Positions 49,679-58,310 of a stretch of DNA of 64,000 nt are shown here, one piece after another (position 1 is the stretch's first letter; each line of letters begins with the position of its first letter). The notes beneath the pieces were generated by a model that did no database searches, was not told where the DNA came from, and saw nothing but the letters and a program-made list of their open reading frames with translations. The position numbers and the translations under genes are program-made. The DNA is taken from NCBI GenBank assembly GCA_001648575.1, contig LQXN01000063.1, positions 124,001 through 188,000 on the forward strand, given 5' to 3'. The stretch comes from Sutcliffiella horikoshii DSM 8719 (GTDB lineage: Bacteria > Bacillota > Bacilli > Bacillales > Bacillaceae_I).

Positions 49679-51868
49679 TTATTTCAGCTTCAATTTCGCC
49701 AGTGCATCCGCAAGTGCGGTATTCACCGGTTCATCATCATTCTGCTTTTTCAGGTATTGGTTCACGTCCCGTTTAGATGCTTTCTGGTTGGTGTTGTTTT
49801 TGCGGCGTTCCTGGAATGTGCTTAATTTCTCGCGGTGTCCGCAAACGCAGGCAAACATCTGGCCTTCCCCTTCTCCACGCAACTCCAATTTTTTGCGGCA
49901 TTTCGGACAGCGCGCATTTGTCACCTTGGAGACATTTTTACGATGACCGCATTCTCTGTCCTGACATACGAGCATCTTCCCTTTTTTCCCGTTCACTTCA
50001 AGCATCGGCTTGTCGCAGTCCGGGCAACGTTTGCCGGTGATGTTGTCATGCTTGAACTTTTGATCCGTATTTTTAATTTCATGAACAATTTGTTTGGCAT
50101 AAGCCTTCATTTCATTAATGAAAGCTGCCTTTTTCAGCTGTCCTTTTGCAATCATGCCAAGCTTTTGCTCCCATTCACCGGTCAAGGCCGGGGATTTTAA
50201 ATCCTCCGGAGCAAGGTTCAGCAGCTGTTTCCCTTTGGAAGTGATGTGCAGGCCTTTACCGCGCTTCTCCATCAAAAAGCTGTTAAATAGCTTCTCAATG
50301 ATATCCGCTCTGGTAGCAACCGTTCCGATGCCGCCTGTTTCACCAAGTGTCTTCACAAGCTTCTGGTCGGTCTGTTCCATGTACTTTGCCGGGTTCTCCA
50401 TCGCAGTAAGCAATGTACCCTCGTTAAATGGTTCCGGCGGCTTTGTTTTTCCGGAAGTCAGTTCAATTTTTTTTATCGATAATGTATCGCCTTTATTTAA
50501 GCTTGGCAACAATTGATCTGTAAGACTGTCACTTCCATCCTCCTTTTCCTCCATGGAACTGAAGACTTCCTTCCAGCCTTGGGAAATGACCGTTTTTCCT
50601 TTTGCCACAAACTGTTCTGTTCCAATAGAAGCAGTAATGTTCGTCTGTTCATATAGGAAAGGTGGTAAAAGAACGGCCAGGAAACGTTTTACAATCAGGT
50701 CATAAATCTTGTATTCCTTGTCGGACAGCTTGCTTACTAAAACGGCTTCCTCTGTCGGGATGATCGCATGGTGATCTGTCACTTTTTCATTGTTCACAAA
50801 CGACTTGTTCGCTTTGATCGGTTTAGTGAGCAGTTTGGATGCAATCGGCTTATAGGAGTGGGCACGAATTGCCTCCACACGCTCTTTTAACGTATCCACC
50901 ATGTCTGTGGAGATGTATCTGGAATCTGTTCTTGGATACGTGACGATCTTATATTGTTCATACAGGCGTTGCAAAATAGATAGCGTTTCTTTTGCGGAAT
51001 AACCGAAGATGCGGTTGGCATCACGTTGTAATTCGGTCAGGTCATAAAGTGCAGGTGCATAGCTTTTCTTTTCAGTTTTATTTATATCCGTTATCCTTGC
51101 GTCCTGATTCTTCACTTTGTTGTGCAGGCTTTCCATGGCCTGCTTGTTGAAGTTTCTTCGTTCTTTCGTTTTGGCGTCCTGCCATACGAGCTGGAATCCT
51201 TTTTCTGTGATGGCTTTCATGCCGTAAAATTCTTTTGGTACAAAGCTTCGGATCTCTTCTTCCCGTTTGGCTATCATGGCAAGTGTAGGAGTCTGCACCC
51301 TTCCGCATGATAGCTGGGCATTGTGCTTGGTGGTAAGCGCGCGAGTCGCGTTCATCCCAACCACCCAGTCTGCTTCTGCACGGGCGACGGCAGAGTGATA
51401 AAGATTTTCGTATTCTTTTCCATCACGAAGCTTAGCAAAGCCTTCCTTTATTGCACGGTCTGTGACAGAGGAAATCCAAAGTCGCTTTACCGGCTTTTGA
51501 ATCCGTGCTTTTTCTAAAATCCATCTTGCGACAAGCTCTCCTTCACGGCCGGCATCTGTAGCGATGACGATATCCTTTACGTCCTTACGGGTAAGCTGTG
51601 ATTTAACTGCGATGTACTGCTTGCTTGTATTTTTGATGACGACAAGCTTCGTTTCGTGCGGGAGCATCGGCAGGTCTTCCAGCTTCCACGCTTTGAATTT
51701 TGCATCATAGGCTTCCGGATCTGCCAGTGTGACGAGATGCCCAAGCGCCCATGTTACGATGTACCTATCCCCTTCAAAGAATCCGTTTCCTTTTTTCGTG
51801 CATTTCAATACTCTTGCTATATCTCTACCTACAGAGGGCTTCTCTGCAAGTACAACAGTTTTTGGCAT
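49679..51868 (-). CDS. topB: DNA topoisomerase III
   Basis: 729 residues, close to B. subtilis TopB. The Toprim domain starts KTVVLAEKPSVGRDIARVL and contains DAGREGELVARWIL. The catalytic Tyr is in VTYPRTDSRYIS. The C-terminus has zinc-ribbon-like cysteine clusters (RCPDCDKP, CQDRECGHRK, RCPKCRKKL, ACVCGH). A type IA topoisomerase that relaxes or decatenates single-stranded crossings. The ATG is the family start. Monocistronic. Confidence 0.96.
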   Translation of the reverse strand: MPKTVVLAEKPSVGRDIARVLKCTKKGNGFFEGDRYIVTWALGHLVTLADPEAYDAKFKAWKLEDLPMLPHETKLVVIKNTSKQYIAVKSQLTRKDVKDIVIATDAGREGELVARWILEKARIQKPVKRLWISSVTDRAIKEGFAKLRDGKEYENLYHSAVARAEADWVVGMNATRALTTKHNAQLSCGRVQTPTLAMIAKREEEIRSFVPKEFYGMKAITEKGFQLVWQDAKTKERRNFNKQAMESLHNKVKNQDARITDINKTEKKSYAPALYDLTELQRDANRIFGYSAKETLSILQRLYEQYKIVTYPRTDSRYISTDMVDTLKERVEAIRAHSYKPIASKLLTKPIKANKSFVNNEKVTDHHAIIPTEEAVLVSKLSDKEYKIYDLIVKRFLAVLLPPFLYEQTNITASIGTEQFVAKGKTVISQGWKEVFSSMEEKEDGSDSLTDQLLPSLNKGDTLSIKKIELTSGKTKPPEPFNEGTLLTAMENPAKYMEQTDQKLVKTLGETGGIGTVATRADIIEKLFNSFLMEKRGKGLHITSKGKQLLNLAPEDLKSPALTGEWEQKLGMIAKGQLKKAAFINEMKAYAKQIVHEIKNTDQKFKHDNITGKRCPDCDKPMLEVNGKKGKMLVCQDRECGHRKNVSKVTNARCPKCRKKLELRGEGEGQMFACVCGHREKLSTFQERRKNNTNQKASKRDVNQYLKKQNDDEPVNTALADALAKLKLK

Positions 51869-51973
51869 AATAACAATCCCTTCAAGCTTCTTCTCTTCTA
51901 ATCTTTACATATTGTGTTGGGGGAGTCAAAAAGAGAAGACCGTTGTCAGATAAGGAGTTCCGTAATTGGAGAA

Positions 51974-52527
51974 CTATTCCCTGTTCCAATCTTTCTTTAG
52001 GAGTGAAAACGAATAATGGTCATAGTATTTGCCTTTATACAAATGTTTGTCCCGATATATCCCTTCATTCACGAAACCTAAACTTTCTAATGTATTAGAA
52101 GACTTTTTGTTCTCCAAAGCGACATATGCATTTATTCTATTTAGTTTCATGTTACTAAAGCCACTCTCTATTGCTGCAGTCAATGCCTCTTTCATATAGC
52201 CGCTTCCCCAGAATTCGTGCCACAAATCATAACCTATTTCTGCTATATTATTGGTTCTGTCCCACAAATGAAAACCACAGGTACCAATCTTTTCATTGCT
52301 GTCTTTTCTTTCTAAAACCCACCTATTATATCCTTTTTCTTCAGGATCTTTATACCACTCTATTAATTGGATCGAATCCTCTTGTTTTGTAAAAATATCT
52401 TCATCATATAGAAATTCACATATTTTTTCATTACTGAAAAGTTTAAAGATAAAATCGGCATATCGTTTACATTTTTCAACTTCAATCTATCAGTCTCTAA
52501 CTCAGGGAAAAACCTTTGTTCGTTCAT
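51974..52527 (-). pseudogene. GNAT acetyltransferase with a frameshift
   Basis: From the ATG at 52527 (after GGGTGG) the frame reads MNEQRFFPELETDRLKLKNVN, the usual start of RimJ/RimL-type acetyltransferases. At about 52465 it must shift by one base to continue as RYADFIFKLFSNEKICEF and on to GTCGFHLWD, AEIGYDLWHEFWGSGYMKEA and NTLESLGFVNEGIYRD before the stop at 51974. The parts make a full-length domain, so the gene has probably lost one base; a sequencing error is possible. A repeat element lies just upstream. Confidence 0.85.
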
Positions 52528-52583
52528 AATAAACACCCACCCTTTATATTCATTTGCCCTTATATTCGATTTACAGAAGAGAA

Positions 52584-52604
52584 AATCAAAAAGGAATTTT
52601 GATT
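52584..52604. repeat. hairpin at the left flank of copy B
   Basis: AATCAAAA and TTTTGATT arms with a 5-base loop. The same 21 bases recur identically at 52814-52834 on the other side of the element. Confidence 0.85.
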
Positions 52605-52813
52605 CAGTGTGCAGACAAAGCTTAAAATAGTGAAATTCCCTAGTTGATCGCAGTGGAAGGAGCGAAGACTCCCGCGGGAGGAAGGGACATGTAAGACCCC
52701 GCAGGCGTAGCCGAGGAGGCTTACGGACCGCCCGCAGGAAAGCGTAGCTCCTGCAACGGAGATTAACTGTTCCAACCAATAACTTATCTGCTAGATAGTT
52801 TGTCAACAGTCTG
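52605..52813. mobile_element. terminator-associated repeat element, copy B
   Basis: Left end CAGTGTGCAGACAAAG, right end TTTGTCAACAGTCTG. The GC-rich core starts GTTGATCGCAGTGGAAGG and contains GACCCCGCAGG and GGCTTACGGACCGCCCGC. It is about 209 bases, without a reading frame, between the acetyltransferase pseudogene and the Lon-like gene. Both sides carry the same hairpin. Confidence 0.82.
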
Positions 52814-52850
52814 AATCAAAAAGGAATTTTGATTCAGACTGTTTTTTTCA
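52814..52850 (+). terminator. hairpin duplicate with T tract, right flank of copy B
   Basis: The stem CAGTCTGAATCAAAA (from 52807) pairs with TTTTGATTCAGACTG and is followed by TTTTTTT. The hairpin core is identical to that at 52584. Confidence 0.82.
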
Positions 52851-52860
52851 CATTTCCTCT

Positions 52861-53883
52861 TTATTTCTTCTCCGGAAGCTTCTGCAAGGCTTTCACTGCG
52901 TCTTCAATGTTACCTACCGGAATTAAGGTTATATCCAGCCCTTCCTCATTTACGGTCTTTCTTGCAACCCCTTCGTTATTTTCCCAGCCGTCATCTTGTG
53001 GGACGATGAAGTAATCAAAGCCTGCGTTTGCAGCCCCAATCACCTTTTGTTTCACCCCGCCGATCGGTCCCACTTCTCCATCAATCGTTATGGTTCCCGT
53101 GCCTGCAACCGCGTTTCCTTTGATAAGGGAATCCTCCATCATTTTATCAAGGAGAGTAAGTGTGATCATGAGGCCCGCACTTGGTCCTCCAAGGTTCTCT
53201 ATGTTTTGCCACTGAATATTTTCGTCCTTTGAGGTATCAAACACTTCTTCAAAAAACACGCCCAGCACCGTATTCCCATAATAATCTGTGTGAGGGTAGG
53301 TGGTTACATCCACCTCGATCGTTTCCCCGTCACGCAGCAGTGTCAATATGGTATTTTCACCAGGTTCCTTTTCCACGATCAATTGATCGAAGTGTTCATA
53401 TGATTCTAGCTTTTCTCCGTCAATTTCAACTAAAAGGTCTGTTACCTTTACTGCATCTTTATAATCCCAGTCTGCCAAGTAAAATACAGGATAAAATCCC
53501 AGCAATTCAAGTTTCGGGTCCTCTCCCAATACGCCACGTGCTATGTATTCTGCTTTGATTTTCGACTGGGTCATCATTTGCTTGTTCTGGTAGTCGATTT
53601 CCCCTATCTCCATGTCCTGCTGTCCAGAAACAGATGGAACAACCTCCACTCCCTCCTCTAGAAGAAGTGTAAGTACCATTAATGGCCATCTGCTGTTCTG
53701 AAGACTTGCCACATAGGTCATCCCCAAATCACCTTCAAGTTCAGAGCCCCCCTCATACTGAACAAATTCGTCCAGATTAAATGGGTTTCCTGCAAATAAC
53801 ACATCATACCCTGTCGGCACAAAGCCACTTCCTATAATCATTAGCAAAACTACTACAACGATCCACAGTGCCCGTCTCTTCAT
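52861..53883 (-). CDS. PDZ and Lon-type serine protease (YlbL-like)
   Basis: 340 residues. One N-terminal membrane anchor (residues 5-22), a PDZ-like region (about 135-190) and a C-terminal Lon protease domain with the catalytic Ser in LGGPSAGLM (Ser235) and Lys in PIGGVKQK (Lys280). The layout is that of the YlbL/SepM group; SepM trims a competence pheromone in streptococci. The N-terminal half is different from B. subtilis YlbL, so it is a paralogue. The substrate is unknown. Confidence 0.88.
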   Translation of the reverse strand: MKRRALWIVVVVLLMIIGSGFVPTGYDVLFAGNPFNLDEFVQYEGGSELEGDLGMTYVASLQNSRWPLMVLTLLLEEGVEVVPSVSGQQDMEIGEIDYQNKQMMTQSKIKAEYIARGVLGEDPKLELLGFYPVFYLADWDYKDAVKVTDLLVEIDGEKLESYEHFDQLIVEKEPGENTILTLLRDGETIEVDVTTYPHTDYYGNTVLGVFFEEVFDTSKDENIQWQNIENLGGPSAGLMITLTLLDKMMEDSLIKGNAVAGTGTITIDGEVGPIGGVKQKVIGAANAGFDYFIVPQDDGWENNEGVARKTVNEEGLDITLIPVGNIEDAVKALQKLPEKK

Positions 53884-54058
53884 CAGGTTCCCCCACTATC
53901 TTTTTTATCTACTTTTCATTTTATAGTAGATTGGAAGAAATTAGTATACCATTTCATTGTGAGGAGGAAGAAACTTCTTTCATTTCCCACATAGCCATTC
54001 CTAGAAAATTTTAGTATGATGAAAAGTAGATATTTTTTAAGATAGGATGGATACAAAC

Positions 54059-55609
54059 ATGAGTTTATTGAGCATAGATGGGTTAAGCCATAGCTTTGGC
54101 GACCGTACGTTATTTAAAGATGTTTCCCTTCGCCTTTTGGCAGGCGAACATGTTGGCCTTGTAGGGGCTAATGGAGTCGGTAAATCGACGTTGATGAATA
54201 TCATCACAGGAGAGATTGTATACGACACAGGACGCGTGGAATGGACGCCTGGTGTGCATTATGGATACTTGGACCAGCATACGATTTTGACGCCTGGAAG
54301 AACGATCAGAGACGTCCTGCGTGATGCATATTTACCTTTATATGAAAAAGAAAAAGAACTTAATGCCATTACCGACAAAATGGGAACGGCAACTCCGGAA
54401 GAATTGGAAGAGTTGTTGGAACAAATGGGGGAAATTCAAGATCATCTTGATGCCGGTGGATTTTACAACTTGGATATCAAGGTCGAGGAAGCCGCGCGCG
54501 GGCTAGGACTGGATGCGATCGGGCTTGATCGTGACGTTGCTGCGCTAAGTGGCGGGCAGCGTACAAAGGTACTTTTGGCGAAGCTGTTGCTTGAACAGCC
54601 GCAAGTATTGTTGCTGGATGAGCCGACAAACTACTTGGATGTGGAGCATATCCGTTGGTTAAGCTCTTACTTGAAAGAATACCCGCATGCATTCCTATTG
54701 ATTTCGCATGATACGGAGTTCATGAACGGCGTGGTGGATGTTATTTTCCACTTGGAATTCTCCAAGCTTACTCGCTATACAGCATCATATGAAAAGTTCT
54801 TGGAGCTTGCGGAAATTAATAAGAATCAGCATATTAACGCATATGAAAAGCAGAAAGAATTCATAAAAAAACAGGAAGACTTCATTGCGAAAAATAAAGC
54901 GCGTTACTCCACGACTGGTCGTGCGAAAAGCCGTCAGAAGCAGTTGGACCGCATGGATCGCATCGATCGTCCAGAGACTTCTGCTAAGCCGACATTCGAG
55001 TTTAAAGAATCTCGTGCAAGCAGCCGTTATGTGGTGGAAGCTAAAGATCTTGAAATTGGGTACGCTGATCCATTATTGCCTAAGCTTACGATGGAAATTG
55101 AGCGCGGAGATAAGATTGCGATCGTCGGGTGCAACGGTGTTGGTAAATCGACATTGCTGAAGACGATCTTGGGTAAAATTGATCCTCTGGGCGGTTCCGT
55201 CATCCGCGGTGACTTCTTATTCCCTTCTTATTTTGAACAGGAGGTTAAAGCCAAGGACATCACTCCGATTGATGATGTGTGGAACGAGTTCCCTTCCCTT
55301 GATCAGCACCAGGTCCGTGCGATCTTGGCACGCTGCGGGTTGAAGAACGAACACATCTCCCGTCCGCTGAGCCAGTTGAGCGGTGGAGAGCAGGCAAAGG
55401 TGCGTTTATGCAAGCTGATGATGCATGAGAGCAACTGGCTGCTGTTTGATGAGCCGACAAACCACTTGGATGTTGTTGCAAAAGAGGAATTAAAACGCGC
55501 AATAAAGGCTTATAAAGGGACCATTCTCCTTGTTTGCCACGAACCTAGTTTTTATGAGGACTGGGTGACGAAGGTGTGGAATGTAGAAGAGTGGGCAGAG
55601 CAGAAGTGA
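54059..55609 (+). CDS. ABC-F family ATP-binding protein
   Basis: 516 residues with two ABC domains and no membrane part. First: GANGVGKST, LSGGQRTK, LLLDEPTNYLD. Second: GCNGVGKST, LSGGEQAK, LLFDEPTNHLD. Between them is the charged P-site tRNA interaction linker (about 80 residues, rich in Lys/Arg/Glu). ABC-F proteins act on ribosomes, either as translation factors or antibiotic resistance proteins; the first is more likely for a chromosomal gene of this type. ATG 54059 is preferred, eight bases after GGATGG; ATG 54047 abuts it. Confidence 0.92.
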   Translation: MSLLSIDGLSHSFGDRTLFKDVSLRLLAGEHVGLVGANGVGKSTLMNIITGEIVYDTGRVEWTPGVHYGYLDQHTILTPGRTIRDVLRDAYLPLYEKEKELNAITDKMGTATPEELEELLEQMGEIQDHLDAGGFYNLDIKVEEAARGLGLDAIGLDRDVAALSGGQRTKVLLAKLLLEQPQVLLLDEPTNYLDVEHIRWLSSYLKEYPHAFLLISHDTEFMNGVVDVIFHLEFSKLTRYTASYEKFLELAEINKNQHINAYEKQKEFIKKQEDFIAKNKARYSTTGRAKSRQKQLDRMDRIDRPETSAKPTFEFKESRASSRYVVEAKDLEIGYADPLLPKLTMEIERGDKIAIVGCNGVGKSTLLKTILGKIDPLGGSVIRGDFLFPSYFEQEVKAKDITPIDDVWNEFPSLDQHQVRAILARCGLKNEHISRPLSQLSGGEQAKVRLCKLMMHESNWLLFDEPTNHLDVVAKEELKRAIKAYKGTILLVCHEPSFYEDWVTKVWNVEEWAEQK

Positions 55610-55638
55610 TAGGTGTCATAGGTTAATGAAGCTTTATG

Positions 55639-55673
55639 GGCAGCATGGAGAGAATTCTCTGTGCTGCCTTTTT
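55639..55673 (+). terminator. terminator of the ABC-F gene
   Basis: GGCAGCATGGAGAG pairs with CTCTGTGCTGCC, then TTTTT. Confidence 0.88.
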
Positions 55674-55751
55674 GGGGGAATGGGGGTCAGAAGTACTGGA
55701 GTGGCAGGGTATGAGACTCGAATCGTTGAATCAAGTGCTCTCCCCACGAAC

Positions 55752-56654
55752 TCAACCTTTGGCAATGTTCATTTCCGCCTGTATTTCCGCCAATCCTTCC
55801 GCAACCCACGAATCGATTCCCTTTTCCATACCTTCAAGAATATATCTAACTTGATCAAAGGTTACGAATAAAGAGATTTTTTCCAGGCACTTTTCCGGGC
55901 GAGCGTGACCTCTTACCTTCAAAAGGTCATGTGTGAAACCTCTGCCGCAATCCTCAAGAATATAAAGGTATTCATAATCCTGATCACAAATTGACATATC
56001 ACCAAAATCAATAATACCTGTTAAACTTTTCGTTTCTGCATCAATCAGAAAGTGGTTTGGGGACAAATCTCCATGAATAAGTTTTGGCTCATATGAATGA
56101 TAATCAATATTTTTTAGGTACTCATCAAACCGCGTGGCAATATATCGTTTGATATCATTATCAAAAAGAGGAAACATTTTCTCAATGGCAGATTCATACA
56201 ACTCTAAGAATACTGACTTCAAATCAACAACCGGAACACCCTTGCTTTCGGCCAGACTTGTAGAAATCGATTGTATATCTGTCATGAATTCGGCAAGGGA
56301 AATAATAAGTTTGTCTTTGTCATTTTCACTGAAAATTAGTATGGAATCCTCTTCCAGCAGAATACCAGGAAGCATCCTATATCCCACAAATTTCAAACCG
56401 TTTTCCTGCTTTCCTACGAAATCGAATTTAGGAATATTGAAAGATATTATAGAATTTAAATACGGTAATATCTGTATCTCTTTCTCCAAATCCTTGGAAG
56501 ATCTCTGGTTCCTTGCAAACCGAAAAGCCCATTCTCCATTTATTTCGAAGACCGTGCTCATCCAGCCTTCTCCAAGCTTTACACCTGAATTCACCACAAA
56601 GCCCGGAAAATTCTTTTCAATCGTCTTTTTTATAGGCAGCAACTCTGTCTCCAT
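55752..56654 (-). CDS. aminoglycoside phosphotransferase-like kinase
   Basis: 300 residues of the APH/choline kinase fold. The catalytic loop is LIHGDLSPNHFLID and the metal-binding Asp is in GIIDFGDMSICD; LGEGWMSTVFEINGEWAFR covers the nucleotide loop. It resembles APH(2'')-type enzymes, but the His replacing the usual second Asn of the HGDxxxxN loop may alter activity. Resistance or a metabolic role cannot be told apart. Start at ATG 56654. AT-rich codon use compared with its neighbours suggests recent arrival. Confidence 0.8.
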   Translation of the reverse strand: METELLPIKKTIEKNFPGFVVNSGVKLGEGWMSTVFEINGEWAFRFARNQRSSKDLEKEIQILPYLNSIISFNIPKFDFVGKQENGLKFVGYRMLPGILLEEDSILIFSENDKDKLIISLAEFMTDIQSISTSLAESKGVPVVDLKSVFLELYESAIEKMFPLFDNDIKRYIATRFDEYLKNIDYHSYEPKLIHGDLSPNHFLIDAETKSLTGIIDFGDMSICDQDYEYLYILEDCGRGFTHDLLKVRGHARPEKCLEKISLFVTFDQVRYILEGMEKGIDSWVAEGLAEIQAEMNIAKG

Positions 56655-56722
56655 CTCATCACCCACGTCACATTATTTTCACCCCAAGTCCGCTTGCCTC
56701 CTGGCTCGATACACCTCGTTGA

Positions 56723-57217
56723 TTATCCTTCCCGTGTTACACGATTCCGGTAAAATTCTAGGAATCCCTTAAATACTAAAATCGCTCCAAGCGTGTTCAA
56801 AGCAACTCTTATCCAATTAATAAATAAAAATTCTTTTGCAGTCTGTATTAGCATTCCTTCTGAATGAACCTTGCTTCCCTCAATAAACATTATTTCGTTT
56901 CTTGGCCATTCAAAAGCCATTGATACCAGTCCTAAAAGAATCATCATTAAGATACTTCCCAATATCCAATAACGCGCTGATTTCACTTTCCAGCTTAGAA
57001 TTAAAGCCCCTATTCCTGTTAACCAGCTAAGAAAGCCAAGCGGCGGAAAAAAAGTTTGCGGACTTGCCACCTTCATAAAATCCATTGATGATTGCAGTGA
57101 ATGTGGGACATCATGAAATATATTCGGGTACACCATAAACACTTCAAGAATGAAGGCACCCAATAGAATAAATGTTATCCATAAATAAGTTACTATAAAA
57201 AAATAAGTGATCTTCAT
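56723..57217 (-). CDS. DUF1772-like four-helix membrane protein
   Basis: 164 residues with four hydrophobic segments (near 8-30, 55-75, 84-104 and 133-153). The layout of VASPQTFFPPLGFLSWLTGI resembles the DUF1772 (anthrone oxygenase-like) family; I am not certain of this. AT-rich like the gene before it. It may be cotranscribed with the APH-like gene 68 bases downstream. Confidence 0.65.
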   Translation of the reverse strand: MKITYFFIVTYLWITFILLGAFILEVFMVYPNIFHDVPHSLQSSMDFMKVASPQTFFPPLGFLSWLTGIGALILSWKVKSARYWILGSILMMILLGLVSMAFEWPRNEIMFIEGSKVHSEGMLIQTAKEFLFINWIRVALNTLGAILVFKGFLEFYRNRVTREG

Positions 57218-57296
57218 TTTTATTCTTCATCTCCGTTTCATGTATGTCAACAATTGATTCCGTTGACGCACTCGATTTTTTATCTATAAATTTTTT

Positions 57297-57917
57297 TCAA
57301 TCTTTCCTCCTACCCATCCACAGGGGTACTATTATTGAAGATAGAAAGGCTAGATAAAACGGCAGGAACTTAATTCCCATTGGCACATCAAACAGAACAA
57401 CGCTAATGATCCCTACTATATTGGACAAAAGAATTCCAACTATGAATCCGCCAAACGCCCCTAAAAGGATCCAATTTAATAATCCAAACTCTTTGCTTGG
57501 CTCTTTTCTACGCTCTCCTTCAACTGTCAGTGCGGGATTTTTGTAAATTTTTACCATTCCTGCACTTGTTGTGGCAATGAGTAGGACGCCTAAAACAGGA
57601 TGAAGCGCACCTAGCCAGCCAACCTTCCAGCCTACGTTTGCGGTAAGGTACATCAAGAAGATAAGCAGAAAGACAGCTGCCATATCTCTGTATACAACCC
57701 TGAAAAATTTTCCGATCAGTGAACTGATGATCATCAGCACCGGAATCGTATACCCGAAGATATGAACAAATATTTTATGAATTCCCCATTTAGCCGGATC
57801 ATCAAATACTGACATCCCCGCCAGCAAAAACTGTACCAAAAGGCAGCCTAAAAATATCCCTGCCAAGCCAATATAGATCTTCTCTGCCAATGACCTTTTT
57901 TTCAATTTTTCTTTCAT
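57297..57917 (-). CDS. DUF6220 / DUF5957-like membrane protein
   Basis: 206 residues. The N-terminal 125 residues contain four membrane segments of DUF6220 type (QFLLAGMSVFDDPAKWGIHK, KVGWLGALHPVLGVLLI). After a charged linker (GERRKEPSKEFG) the C-terminal 70 residues form two segments like DUF5957 (FGGFIVGILLSNIVG, DVPMGIKFLPFYLAF). It therefore looks like a fusion of two families. Function unknown. The ATG follows GAGGGATT. Confidence 0.7.
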   Translation of the reverse strand: MKEKLKKRSLAEKIYIGLAGIFLGCLLVQFLLAGMSVFDDPAKWGIHKIFVHIFGYTIPVLMIISSLIGKFFRVVYRDMAAVFLLIFLMYLTANVGWKVGWLGALHPVLGVLLIATTSAGMVKIYKNPALTVEGERRKEPSKEFGLLNWILLGAFGGFIVGILLSNIVGIISVVLFDVPMGIKFLPFYLAFLSSIIVPLWMGRRKD

Positions 57918-58024
57918 GTAAATCCCTCCGTTTTCGTTATCAACAATGTCATTTTAAACAGGGATTCTAACATCACTCTTATGAATTTCTTACAAAAATA
58001 TTAAATACGATTTTTCATACAAAA

Positions 58025-58055
58025 AGAGCGCATAGGATATGATCCCTTGCGCTCT
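58025..58055 (-). terminator. hairpin at the left flank of copy C
   Basis: AGAGCGCA pairs with TTGCGCTCT; on the minus strand a U tract follows. Twin of 58276-58306 with 29 of 31 bases equal, so this was probably the terminator of the two-component operon. Confidence 0.85.
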
Positions 58056-58275
58056 CAGTGTGTAGACAAAGTTATTTTTTCTTTGAGATATGCAAAAACT
58101 GTGTTGATCGTAGTGGAAGGCGCGCAGACTTCTGCGGGAGGAAGGGACAGGGAAGACCCCGCAGGGCGTAAGCCCGAGGAGGCTTCCGGACCGCCCGCGA
58201 AAAGCGAAGCGCCTGAAACGAAGATCAACAGCATGATGCAGATTTAAAAATATTTAGGGCTTTGTCAACAGTCTG
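58056..58275. mobile_element. terminator-associated repeat element, copy C
   Basis: Left end CAGTGTGTAGACAAAG, right end CTTTGTCAACAGTCTG. The core is bounded by GTTGATCG and CGAAGATCAAC, and internal arms GGCGCG/GCGCC and GACCCCGCAGGGC suggest a branched fold. 220 bases, no reading frame. It is the most complete copy. It splits the hairpin that follows the two-component operon. Confidence 0.85.
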
Positions 58276-58306
58276 AGAGCGCATAGGATATCATCCCATG
58301 CGCTCT
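58276..58306 (-). repeat. hairpin duplicate at the right flank of copy C
   Basis: AGAGCGCA pairs with TGCGCTCT. Only two of 31 bases differ from the left copy. It lies four bases before the response regulator stop. Confidence 0.85.
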
Positions 58307-58310
58307 TGGT

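Noticed and set aside
52363-52806. 147-residue protein across the copy B element
   Set aside because: Its N-terminal 90 residues are translated from repeat DNA. Only the part after the ATG at 52527 belongs to a gene, the frameshifted acetyltransferase.
58047-58247. 66-residue protein within copy C
   Set aside because: Translated repeat DNA, with no ribosome site and no conservation of the frame in copies A and B.
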